Source of the DNA: Desulfotomaculum sp.
GTDB taxonomy: Bacteria; Bacillota; Desulfotomaculia; Desulfotomaculales; Nap2-2B
Direction of reading: 5' to 3'
NCBI GenBank assembly: GCA_003445555.1
Contig: DMDI01000167.1
Span: 1 to 10,806 of the forward strand
DNA length: 10,806 nt
Every line of letters starts with the position of its first letter. Within the stretch, counting starts at the first letter, position 1. Positions 1 through 6,571 of this stretch are shown one piece after another. The notes below the pieces were generated by a model that searched no databases, was not told the DNA's origin, and worked only from the letters and a program-made list of their open reading frames with translations. Both the position numbers and the translations under genes were made by a program.

Positions 1-101
1 AAGGCTATTCCTTCGGTATATCTTTTCACCAGCTGAATAAGGTCATCTTTTTCCGTAATAATATGGGTCCGGATGGGAATGACGTGAAAAATTACCGCCA
101 A
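1..101 (-). CDS. Partial CDS, possible F420-0:gamma-glutamyl ligase-like protein (N-terminus only)
   Basis: On the minus strand an open frame runs off the left edge of the window. It reads AVIFHVIPIRTHIITEKDDL, followed by IQLVKRYTEGIA. The 'IPIRTHIITEKDDL' stretch followed by a 'kYTegIA' segment resembles the N-terminus of CofE-like F420-0:glutamate ligase homologues found in Firmicutes. This is recognised from memory over about 35 residues only. The start is uncertain. A TTG at 101 is in frame but sits directly against an AAGGAG, which is too close for a good ribosome site. The frame is open back to an in-frame TAG at 171-173, without an ATG or GTG. The gene would lie downstream of, and co-directional with, the permease at 203-1690. 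It could be a different protein or a chance frame. Confidence 0.35.
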   Translation of the reverse strand, partial: MAVIFHVIPIRTHIITEKDDLIQLVKRYTEGIA

Positions 102-202
102 CTCCTTTTTAAAACCTGAAAAAGTTCTCTGATAACTAATGTATACCGGAAAATTAAATGTGTGTTTGTCCTAAGGCAAAGAAGAAGGTGGGTATATAAG
201 GA

Positions 203-1690
203 TTATTTGTCCGGCTTAAGAGGAGGAGTTTTTTTGTCGGCCGGCTTTCTTAGAGGGGCGGGGAAAAGCAAGGACGGCTTTTTTTTGACCTGCTTTATGG
301 CCGCATTCTCCTGGCCTAGGGCACTGTGCCGGCGGCCGTAGCTGAAATAAAAAATAATTCCCAGGATAACCCATATAAAAAAACGGACCCAGGTAAGCGG
401 GGGTAGGTTGACCGCCAGGTATAAGGCTGCCCCCGCTGCCAACAAAGGGGTTACCGGGTATCCTGGCAGGCGAAAAGGCCGGGGAAGATCGGGCCGGGTG
501 CGTCGTAAAATAATCAAACCAATAGATACGGCAAAAAAAGCCGATAAGGTGCCAATATTGGCCAGTTCAGCCACAATGTTGATAGGCAGTAAGGCTCCAA
601 TTAGAGCCACCCCGGAGCCAATAAACAGGTTGTTCCAGAGGGGGGTTTGAAAACGGGGGTGTAACCGTGAAAAAAAAGAGGGTAATAAACCGTCACGGCT
701 CATGGCAAAAAAAATCCGGCTTTGCCCGTACATGGTTACCAGTATTACTGAGGTAAGACCGGCTAGAGCGCCGGTGGCCACCAGAGCCGAACCCCAGCGA
801 AGACCAATAGCGGACAGGGCAGCGGCCATAGGTGAGGCGGTATCAAGGGCTTTATAGTTTACAATTCCGGTAAGTATAATTGTAACCAGAATATACAAAA
901 GGGTGGACACACCGAGAGACAGAAGAATTCCTAAAGGAAGAGAGCGCTGAGGTTCTTTCACCTCTTCGGCCGCGGTGGAAACAGCGTCAAAACCAATGAA
1001 GGCAAAAAAGATAATGGCGGCTCCATGGAAAATACCGGCCACTCCAAAGGGAAGAAAAGGCCGCCAGTTGGCCGGGTTAATATGCTTGAAGCCCAAAAAA
1101 ATAAAAAGTAAAATAACCGCCACTTTAACCATTACTATAATCTTATTTACCGCGGCGCCCTGCCGAGTACCGCTGATAATTAAAACCGTTACCAGTCCGG
1201 TAATAAAAGCAGCGGGTAAGTTAAAAATTCCTCTTGCCGCCGGTGAAGCAATTAGGGCGAGCGGCAGGTTGATTCCTGCTGACTGCAGCAGGCTGACTAA
1301 ATAAGAACTCCAGCCAATAGACACCGCCCCTGCCGCCACGAGGTACTCCAGGATAAGGTTCCATCCCACCAGCCAGGCCAAAAGTTCCCCCAGAGAAATA
1401 TAGGTAAAGGTATAAGCGCTTCCCGCGACGGGAACAGTTGCCGCCAGTTCCGCATACACAAGGGCGGCTAAACCACTGGCCAGGCCGGCGGCAATAAAAG
1501 AGATAATTAAACCTGGTCCGGCGTAACGGGCGGCAGCCACTCCAGTAATAACAAAAATACCGGTGCCGATAATGGCCCCAATACCTAAGGCCGTCAAATC
1601 GAGGGGACCGAGTACTTTGCGCAGGCGGCCGGCACTATCTCTTTTTTTAGCCAAAAGATTATCCACCGGCATAACCCTAAACGAAGGCAT
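203..1690 (-). CDS. APC-superfamily amino acid permease (CAT/YfnA-like)
   Basis: Predicted 495-residue integral membrane transporter importing amino acids, probably cationic or neutral, by proton symport or exchange. The substrate cannot be read from the sequence. The N-terminus has the family signature: a short cytoplasmic lead with RLRKVLGPLDLTALGIG, then the TM1 unwound-helix motif GAIIGTGIFVITG at about residues 38-50. About 12 or more hydrophobic segments follow, and the segment FFAFIGFDAVSTAAEEVKEP is the typical TM6-loop motif of this group. The C-terminal tail, about 45 residues, is highly basic and proline-rich (KKKPSLLFPAPLRKPADKK) and probably cytoplasmic. Length fits the family. 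The ATG at 1690 is preceded on its strand by GGGTGA about 6 bases upstream. It is transcribed divergently from the coiled-coil gene at 1822, with a 131-bp AT-rich intergenic region between them. Confidence 0.9.
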   Translation of the reverse strand: MPSFRVMPVDNLLAKKRDSAGRLRKVLGPLDLTALGIGAIIGTGIFVITGVAAARYAGPGLIISFIAAGLASGLAALVYAELAATVPVAGSAYTFTYISLGELLAWLVGWNLILEYLVAAGAVSIGWSSYLVSLLQSAGINLPLALIASPAARGIFNLPAAFITGLVTVLIISGTRQGAAVNKIIVMVKVAVILLFIFLGFKHINPANWRPFLPFGVAGIFHGAAIIFFAFIGFDAVSTAAEEVKEPQRSLPLGILLSLGVSTLLYILVTIILTGIVNYKALDTASPMAAALSAIGLRWGSALVATGALAGLTSVILVTMYGQSRIFFAMSRDGLLPSFFSRLHPRFQTPLWNNLFIGSGVALIGALLPINIVAELANIGTLSAFFAVSIGLIILRRTRPDLPRPFRLPGYPVTPLLAAGAALYLAVNLPPLTWVRFFIWVILGIIFYFSYGRRHSALGQENAAIKQVKKKPSLLFPAPLRKPADKKTPPLKPDK

Positions 1691-1821
1691 AAAGATTCAC
1701 CCTTATTTATTTTTCTTAAATAATATTTACCTGGAAAGTAATTTTTATTATTTTTTCTTTTGTTTTAAAACTGGTCATGGTAAAATAAAAATGCAAAAAA
1801 ACTGAAAGAGGTTAAAAAATA

Positions 1822-2196
1822 TTGGAAAACGAAAAATTTCAGGAATTGGTACTGCAGCAATTATATACGCTTACCGAAGGTCAAAAGCAGCTTGTTGAAC
1901 GTATTGAATTGATAGAGAAAGGACAAGCCCGGCTTGAGAACCGTCTTGATTCCCTAGAAAACCGGCTTGATGTTTTAGAAAATGGCCAGACTAGAATTGA
2001 ACTTCGCCTGGAAAACGAAATTATCCCTAAAATTACCGCTTTGTTTGACGGTTATCAGTTGAGGGGTGACCAAATCGAAAATTTAAAGTTATATCTTGAC
2101 GGCAGGTTGGAAGCCATTGCCCTTGATATTAATTACTTGATTGGCCGGGTTGTGCGTCACGATACAGCTATTCTAGAGTTGAAGCGGATAAAATGA
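1822..2196 (+). CDS. Small coiled-coil protein of unknown function
   Basis: A 124-residue soluble protein with no signal peptide or membrane segment. Residues about 10-65 are a heptad-rich coiled coil with tandemly similar units (ENRLDSLENRLDVLENGQ), so the DNA there is internally repetitive. The last 40 residues (YLDGRLEAIALDINYLIGRV) are a second helical stretch. Similar short 'LENRLDxLENRLD' proteins occur in many Clostridia without an assigned function, and none is proposed here. The start is TTG at 1822, chosen because GAAAGAGGT lies about 9 bases upstream and the next in-frame residues fit a soluble N-terminus. It is co-directional with nrdD, 52 bp upstream of it, so the two may share a transcript. 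No NrdR-box-like palindrome is visible before either gene. Confidence 0.75.
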   Translation: MENEKFQELVLQQLYTLTEGQKQLVERIELIEKGQARLENRLDSLENRLDVLENGQTRIELRLENEIIPKITALFDGYQLRGDQIENLKLYLDGRLEAIALDINYLIGRVVRHDTAILELKRIK

Positions 2197-2248
2197 AGAG
2201 AAGAAATTCCAGAATAATTATAAAAATCATTTAAAGGGATGGATTTAC

Positions 2249-4462
2249 ATGGGAATTACTATAAAAAATATCGTTAAACGGGATGGCCGCATACAACCTT
2301 TTGATCCGGTCAGGATAGAAAACGCTATTCTGAAGGCCTTTAAAGCCACTGGTGAAGTGAGCAGCCGGCACACTTATTTTACTGATGAGGACGCGGCCCG
2401 GGAGGTTACCGATGAGGTGTGCACCCGGCTCATCCAGAACCTCGAATCTCGAATCTCGAATCTCGAACTTCGAGAACAAGACCAGTCACTAATCATTAGC
2501 TCTGACGACGAATACCGGCGACCGACCGTGGAACAGGTGCAAGACCTGGTTGAGGAAGCCTTGATGCATAAGGGCTATTGTAAGACGGCCAAGGCTTATA
2601 TTGTGTACCGCGAACAGCACCGCCAAATGAGAGAGATGAAAAGTTTAGTAAGTATTGACTTGATTGAGGCGTACTTAAATGAAGATGACTGGCGAATTAA
2701 AGAAAACGCCAATACGACGTACTCTATCCAGGCCATGAATAATTATATTGCCGGGACAGCCGCGGCCCACTACTGGCTGGAAAAGCTTTATCCTCCGGAA
2801 GTAAGACAGGCCCACCTGAACGGCGATATGCACATTCATGATTTGGACCGCATCAGCAGCTACTGCATTGGTTGGGATATAAGAGAACTACTGAGTGAGG
2901 GTTTTAAAGGGCAGGACGGGCGAATGGAATCAAGGCCCCCGAAGCATTTTCGCAGTGCTTTAGGACAGGTGGTAAACTTCCTATACACCTTGCAAAATGA
3001 AAGTTCGGGCGCCCAAGCTTTATCCAACGTGGATACCATGCTGGCCCCTTTTATTGCTCATGATAATTTAACCTATCCTGAAATAAAACAAGCTGTTCAG
3101 GAATGGGTCTTTAATTTAAATGTGCCCACCCGGGCCGCCGGGCAGGTTCCCTTTACCAACATTACCCTGGACTTACAGGTACCCCGGTTTATGACCGGAG
3201 AGCCGGCAGTAATTGGCGGAAAACCGGCCGCTCCCCTGGGCAGTTTTCAAAAAGAAGTAGATATGTTTAACCAGGCCTTTGCGGAAGTCTTGCTGGAAGG
3301 TGATGCCAGGCAAAGGGGTTTTACTTTTCCCATTCCCACCTATAATATAGGAAGCTGGATTATAGACCCGGACAGACGTGAGACTTGGAACGAGACTGTT
3401 TTAAAAGTATTTGAGGTAGCCGCAAGGTATGGGGCGCCTTATTTTGCAAACTTCTTCAATTCAGAGCTAAGCCCGGAAGATGTTCGCTCTATGTGCTGCC
3501 GCCTGAAGCTGGATACTAGAGAACTGGTAAGGCGCGGCGGCGGGCTGTTCGGCTCTAACCCTTTAACCGGGAGTATCGGCGTGGTTACTATCAACCTGCC
3601 CTTATTGGGATACCTGGCCAAAGATGAAGCTGATTTTTTAAATCGCCTGTCTCGCGTAGCCTCTCTGGCCGTTAGCTCTTTAGAAATAAAAAGAAAAATA
3701 CTGGAAAGGCTGACCGCGGACGGTTTGTATCCTTATTCCCGTCATTATTTACGCGGTGTAAAACAGCGCTTTGATAAGTACTGGGCCAATCATTTTTCTA
3801 CTATCGGCGTATTAGGCGGCAATGAGGCCTGCTTAAATCTTTTTGGCCAGGGAATCGCGCATCCCCGGGGTAAAGAATTCATAACCCGGGTACTTGGTTT
3901 TGTGAGGGATTTTATTGTTAAGAGCCAGGAACGAACGGGGAATATGTATAATTTAGAAGCTACCCCGGCGGAAGGCTGTTCCCACCGTCTGGCCAGGACA
4001 GATAAAGCCAGGTATCCCGATATAATCGTGGCCAACGAGGAAGCCTGGAAAAGGGGAGCCCCGCCGTATTACACCAACAGCACCATGCTGCCGGTAAATT
4101 ATACCGACGATATATATGAACTGTTGTCTCATCAGGAAGACCTGCAAACTTTATATACCGGGGGAACGGTAACCCATGTTTTTTTGGGGGAGAAAAAGCC
4201 GGATTATCAGGCTTTGGCGAACTTAACCTGCAAAATTTTTAAGCAGTTTAAAATCCCTTACTTAAGTTTAACTCCCACCTATTCGGTCTGCCCTGCCCAC
4301 GGTTATTTTCCAGGAGAAAAATGGTTTTGCCCTGAATGTAAAAGTAAGATGGAAGTTTATTCAAGGGTGGTGGGTTACTACCGTCCGGTGCAGCACTGGA
4401 ACGACGGCAAGCGTGAGGAATTTAAAGACCGGAAATTGTTTCAGGTCGAGGATGCAGGTTGA
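2249..4462 (+). CDS. nrdD: Anaerobic (class III) ribonucleoside-triphosphate reductase, large subunit
   Basis: Cytoplasmic glycyl-radical enzyme of 737 residues. It converts ribonucleoside triphosphates to dNTPs for DNA synthesis under anoxia. Residues about 1-125 form the ATP-cone allosteric domain (VKRDGRIQPFDPVRIENAIL, ending PTVEQVQDLVEEAL and KTAKAYIVYR). The catalytic barrel follows, with HIHDLDRISSYCIGWD, NFLYTLQNESSGAQALSNVD, MCCRLKLDTREL and NPLTGSIGVVTINLP. The C-terminus has a metal-binding set Cys681-x2-His684 and Cys694-x2-Cys697, then RVVGYYRPVQHWN, where Gly709 is the radical glycine. ATG at 2249 is preceded by AAAGGGATGG. Residues 65-76 (LESRISNLELRE) are encoded by a 7-bp tandem repeat and make the ATP-cone linker longer than I expect for the family. 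The stop codon lies within the first unit of a separate 24-bp repeat. nrdG follows at 4527. Confidence 0.96.
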   Translation: MGITIKNIVKRDGRIQPFDPVRIENAILKAFKATGEVSSRHTYFTDEDAAREVTDEVCTRLIQNLESRISNLELREQDQSLIISSDDEYRRPTVEQVQDLVEEALMHKGYCKTAKAYIVYREQHRQMREMKSLVSIDLIEAYLNEDDWRIKENANTTYSIQAMNNYIAGTAAAHYWLEKLYPPEVRQAHLNGDMHIHDLDRISSYCIGWDIRELLSEGFKGQDGRMESRPPKHFRSALGQVVNFLYTLQNESSGAQALSNVDTMLAPFIAHDNLTYPEIKQAVQEWVFNLNVPTRAAGQVPFTNITLDLQVPRFMTGEPAVIGGKPAAPLGSFQKEVDMFNQAFAEVLLEGDARQRGFTFPIPTYNIGSWIIDPDRRETWNETVLKVFEVAARYGAPYFANFFNSELSPEDVRSMCCRLKLDTRELVRRGGGLFGSNPLTGSIGVVTINLPLLGYLAKDEADFLNRLSRVASLAVSSLEIKRKILERLTADGLYPYSRHYLRGVKQRFDKYWANHFSTIGVLGGNEACLNLFGQGIAHPRGKEFITRVLGFVRDFIVKSQERTGNMYNLEATPAEGCSHRLARTDKARYPDIIVANEEAWKRGAPPYYTNSTMLPVNYTDDIYELLSHQEDLQTLYTGGTVTHVFLGEKKPDYQALANLTCKIFKQFKIPYLSLTPTYSVCPAHGYFPGEKWFCPECKSKMEVYSRVVGYYRPVQHWNDGKREEFKDRKLFQVEDAG
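2441..2474 (+). repeat. In-frame 7-bp tandem repeat (CTCGAAT) inside nrdD
   Basis: Three perfect copies of CTCGAAT (2441-2461) are followed by a fourth, CTCGAAC (2462-2468), and a short inverted echo TTCGAG (2469-2474). Because 7 is not a multiple of 3, successive units are read in different frames, giving LESRISNLELRE. The same kind of sequence read on the other strand gives FEIRDSRFE. That is a recurring spurious-translation signature of short dispersed repeats in clostridial genomes (from memory). It sits in the ATP-cone loop, where length variation is likely tolerated. Confidence 0.85.
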
Positions 4463-4508
4463 AAGCCTGCTCCACATGCAGGTTGAAAGCCTGCTCCACA
4501 TGCAGGTT
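4452..4508 (+). repeat. 24-bp hairpin-forming tandem repeat at the nrdD/nrdG junction
   Basis: Two identical 24-bp units (4452-4475 and 4476-4499) are followed by a 9-bp partial unit ATGCAGGTT (4500-4508). Each full unit contains the inverted repeat GCAGG-N7-CCTGC (first unit 4454-4458 with 4466-4470), so the RNA could form serial small hairpins. The unit length is a multiple of three and each unit begins with ATG, giving MQVESLLH repeated in the nrdG frame. The nrdD stop TGA (4460-4462) lies inside the first unit, so the last NrdD residues come from the repeat. It looks like a dispersed intergenic repeat that expanded here. Confidence 0.85.
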
Positions 4509-4512
4509 AGAA

Positions 4513-4520
4513 GAGGGAGA
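4513..4520 (+). promoter_or_regulatory. Shine-Dalgarno site that sets the nrdG start
   Basis: GAGGGAGA lies just after the 24-bp repeats, 6 bases before an in-frame TTG at 4527. The upstream in-frame ATGs at 4452, 4476 and 4500 lie in the repeats and have no comparable site, so TTG is the most likely start. Confidence 0.6.
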
Positions 4521-4526
4521 AGTAAC

Positions 4527-5153
4527 TTGCAGATTGCCGGGTTAACGAAACTATCTCTAGTTGACTGGCCGGGTAAAGTTTGCGCCGTGGTGTTTACCAG
4601 GGGTTGCAATTTTCACTGTCCCTGGTGTTTTAATCTTTCCCTGGTAATACCCGAATTATATGCGCCGTTAATTCCGCAAGATGCAGTAGTGGATTATCTT
4701 TATGCCCGCCGGGGTTTTTTAGACGGGGTAGTAATTACCGGAGGAGAACCCACCCTCCAAAATGATCTTTTAGATTTTATCCGGCTTTTAAAATCCTGGG
4801 GTTACCAGGTAAAAATAGATACGAATGGTTCTCAGCCCGCCGCGTTGCAAAAAATACTTGAATGTAAACCACCGGTAATTGATTGTCTAGCCATCGACCT
4901 CAAAGCTCCTTTAGAGCCGGATAAATACAACCGGGCCGCGGGACTTCCGGTAAATATAAAGGATTTAAAGCAAAGCTTGAGATTGGCTGCTTGCTCGGCC
5001 CGGCCGGTATACCTCAGAACGACAATAATCCCAGAGTTCCATAGTCAAGAGGATATTAAAGAAATAAAAAACATATACCGGAACCTCAAAAAGATAAATT
5101 CTCATCTTGTCCAGGTTTTTCAAGAATATCAACCACCATTATTAAAAAGGTAA
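4527..5153 (+). CDS. nrdG: Anaerobic ribonucleotide reductase activating protein (radical SAM)
   Basis: Radical-SAM activase that binds a [4Fe-4S] cluster, cleaves S-adenosylmethionine and abstracts hydrogen from the NrdD glycine (Gly709 here). Numbering from TTG 4527 gives about 208 residues. The cluster motif C-x3-C-x2-C is Cys27, Cys31 and Cys34 (TRGCNFHCPWCFN). The SAM-binding GGE motif is in VVITGGEPTL at about residues 68-76. The lead MQIAGLTKLSLVDWPGK is typical of the NrdG subgroup found next to this NrdD type. The frame is open further upstream to a GTG at 4413, but that extension would read out of frame through the end of nrdD and through repeat DNA. The Shine-Dalgarno at 4513-4520 supports the TTG. 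It is 64 bp after nrdD and presumably cotranscribed. Confidence 0.93.
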   Translation: MQIAGLTKLSLVDWPGKVCAVVFTRGCNFHCPWCFNLSLVIPELYAPLIPQDAVVDYLYARRGFLDGVVITGGEPTLQNDLLDFIRLLKSWGYQVKIDTNGSQPAALQKILECKPPVIDCLAIDLKAPLEPDKYNRAAGLPVNIKDLKQSLRLAACSARPVYLRTTIIPEFHSQEDIKEIKNIYRNLKKINSHLVQVFQEYQPPLLKR

Positions 5154-5172
5154 CTTAAACCACTAAGCCTTT

Positions 5173-5180
5173 CATATAAT
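5173..5180 (+). promoter_or_regulatory. Possible sporulation sigma-E -10 element upstream of yunB
   Basis: CATATAAT resembles the sigma-E -10 consensus (CATACAnT) and sits about 30 bases before the preferred yunB start. It also forms the core of the small palindrome TTTCAT-ATA-ATGAAA (5170-5184 approximately). No convincing -35 element is visible at the right distance. yunB is a known sigma-E regulon member in Bacillus, which is the main reason for suggesting this site. Confidence 0.3.
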
Positions 5181-5209
5181 GAAATTAGATGCCTGGCGGG
5201 GTGAAAACG

Positions 5210-5857
5210 TTGTTTAAAAGGCGAAGACCGTTAAAAACTTTCTTATTAGGACTCATATTGCTATTTATTTTCTTAAGCCTCTTTTTTTGGGTGGACCGGT
5301 ACCTGCGTCCCAGCATTATTAATATTGCGGAATTTAGAGCCACCCAAATGGCCACCAAAGCCATAAATGAGGCCATCCGGCAAAAAGTAAAAGATAATAA
5401 TTTACAGTATCAGGATTTCGTTCAGGTACATAAAGACAACCAGGGGCGTATTGTTTTAATCCAAGCCAACACCGTTAAAACTAACCAGTTGGCCGCAGAT
5501 ATAACTTTGGCCGTGCAAGGCACCCTTCAAAAATTAACCGGGCAAACCCTTTTCATTCCTTTGGGACAGCTTACTGGCACGTATTTACTGGCTTCCCGGG
5601 GCCCCCGGGTTAAAGTTACCATTATGCCGGTGGGTACGGTTTTGGTAGACGTGGCCGACAAGTTTGAGCAGGCCGGTATTAATCAAACCCATCACTATAT
5701 CTACCTGGATTTCCAGACTAAAATACGAATAGCCATACCGACCATGAAAAAAGAGTCGCAAATAGCCACTAAAGTGCCGTTGGCAGAGAGTGTTATTGTA
5801 GGGGAAGTGCCCAGTACTTTTGTTAACATATCTGGTGGCTTGTTCGGTGGAGGTTAG
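5210..5857 (+). CDS. yunB: Sporulation protein YunB
   Basis: YunB-family protein, a mother-cell sporulation factor of unknown biochemical role that is expressed under sigma-E in Bacillus. It has a basic N-terminus (FKRRRPLK), one membrane anchor at about residues 11-27 (FLLGLILLFIFLSLFFW) and then the family core: IINIAEFRATQMATKAINEA, the FIPLGQLTGTYLLASRGPRV segment and the end PLAESVIVGEVPSTFVNI. I prefer TTG at 5210 (215 residues) because GGGGTGA (5198-5204) lies 5 bases upstream. An in-frame ATG at 5189 would add seven residues but has no ribosome site. It lies 56 bp after nrdG and before the IS607-type element, which does not interrupt its coding sequence. Its presence is the clearest sign of a spore-former. 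Confidence 0.9.
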   Translation: MFKRRRPLKTFLLGLILLFIFLSLFFWVDRYLRPSIINIAEFRATQMATKAINEAIRQKVKDNNLQYQDFVQVHKDNQGRIVLIQANTVKTNQLAADITLAVQGTLQKLTGQTLFIPLGQLTGTYLLASRGPRVKVTIMPVGTVLVDVADKFEQAGINQTHHYIYLDFQTKIRIAIPTMKKESQIATKVPLAESVIVGEVPSTFVNISGGLFGGG

Positions 5858-5884
5858 CAACAGCTATTTTATTTCCAATAAACC

Positions 5885-5913
5885 TTGACAAAACATAACA
5901 AATATAATACAAT
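5885..5913 (+). promoter_or_regulatory. Consensus-like promoter of tnpA, leaderless
   Basis: TTGACA (5885-5890), a 17-base spacer and TACAAT (5908-5913) form a near-perfect vegetative promoter. The tnpA ATG is at 5920, so the expected transcription start falls on or right next to the start codon. There is no Shine-Dalgarno sequence before this ATG, consistent with leaderless translation. Confidence 0.7.
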
Positions 5914-5919
5914 AAATTC

Positions 5920-6571
5920 ATGGAACTATTAACCATAAGCAAAGCGGCAAAGAAATTAGGTGTCCATCCCAACAGCCTGCGCAACTGGGAGAGGCATGGC
6001 CTGATCAAGCCAGTCCGTTTACCCAAGGGCCAGCGCCGGTATTCCATGGACGAACTGAACAGGCTTTTGCAATCCGGCCAACTGGACACCGGGCAGGAAA
6101 GCGTCGTCTTGTATGCCCGGGTATCCACCAAGAAGCAGGCCGGTGCCGGCAATCTAGAGCGGCAAATAGACAGGTTGCGGACAGGTTGCTCAGAAACACA
6201 ATCTTACTATTAAAGCGGAATTAACGGACGTAGCCAGCGGCCTGAACCAGAAGAGCCGCGGCCTGACGAACGCCTTAAAGCTGGCCGAACGCGGAGAGTA
6301 CAAAAAGCTCATCATCGAGTATCCCGACCGGCTAGCCCGGTTCGGGTACTCATACATTGAACGGCACCTAAGGTACTGTGGCGTGAAAAAAACCGCCATT
6401 GCCGAAAAAGAATCAGAAGACACACAATCCGAACTGGTTAGGGATTTATTGGCGATAGTCACGTCCTTTTCCGCCCGGCTTTATGGGGCCAGGGGCGGCA
6501 AGAAAATCCAGCAGGGTTTTCGGGAACTGATAGCAGGAGTGGGATCAGATGAAGAAGCAGAAAAAAAGTAG
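5920..6571 (+). pseudogene. tnpA: IS607-family serine recombinase TnpA, frameshifted
   Basis: Residues 1-50 are a MerR-type winged HTH (LTISKAAKKLGVHPNSLRNW, GQRRYSMDELNRLL). Then comes the resolvase catalytic start VVLYARVSTKKQ, with the predicted nucleophile Ser69. The first frame stops at 6213. From 6182 the protein continues in the +1 frame as QVAQKHNLTIKAELTDVASG, then IIEYPDRLARFGYSYIERHL and LLAIVTSFSARLYGARGG, ending at 6571. All parts of an IS607 TnpA are therefore present in two frames. Aligning from family memory (RLREYAKEHGL against RLR-QVAQKHNL) indicates one surplus base at about 6181. Unless ribosomes shift there, the recombinase is inactive. The 3' end overlaps tnpB by 23 bp, with AGGAG at 6535-6539 inside tnpA serving tnpB. 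Confidence 0.85.

Noticed and set aside
408..1304. Plus-strand open frames opposite the permease
   Set aside because: They are antisense to a clear membrane transporter, rich in Lys/Arg/Pro, and have no family motif; they are shadows of its codon usage.
2197..2248. NrdR box before nrdD
   Set aside because: No palindrome resembling the NrdR consensus is present here or in 1691-1821.
2231..2479. Minus-strand 82-codon frame over the nrdD start
   Set aside because: It includes FEIRDSRFE, the usual artefact translation of the CTCGAAT repeat, and overlaps a certain gene.
4452..4508. CRISPR array
   Set aside because: The units are directly adjacent with no spacers, only two and a fraction copies, and lie at a gene junction.
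4413..4526. N-terminal extension of NrdG from GTG 4413
   Set aside because: It would translate the end of nrdD out of frame and the 24-bp repeats; the better ribosome site and conserved N-terminus point to TTG 4527.
6383..6571. Independent 62-residue gene before tnpB
   Set aside because: It is the in-frame end of the frameshifted TnpA, not a separate gene; the same frame is open from upstream of 6182.
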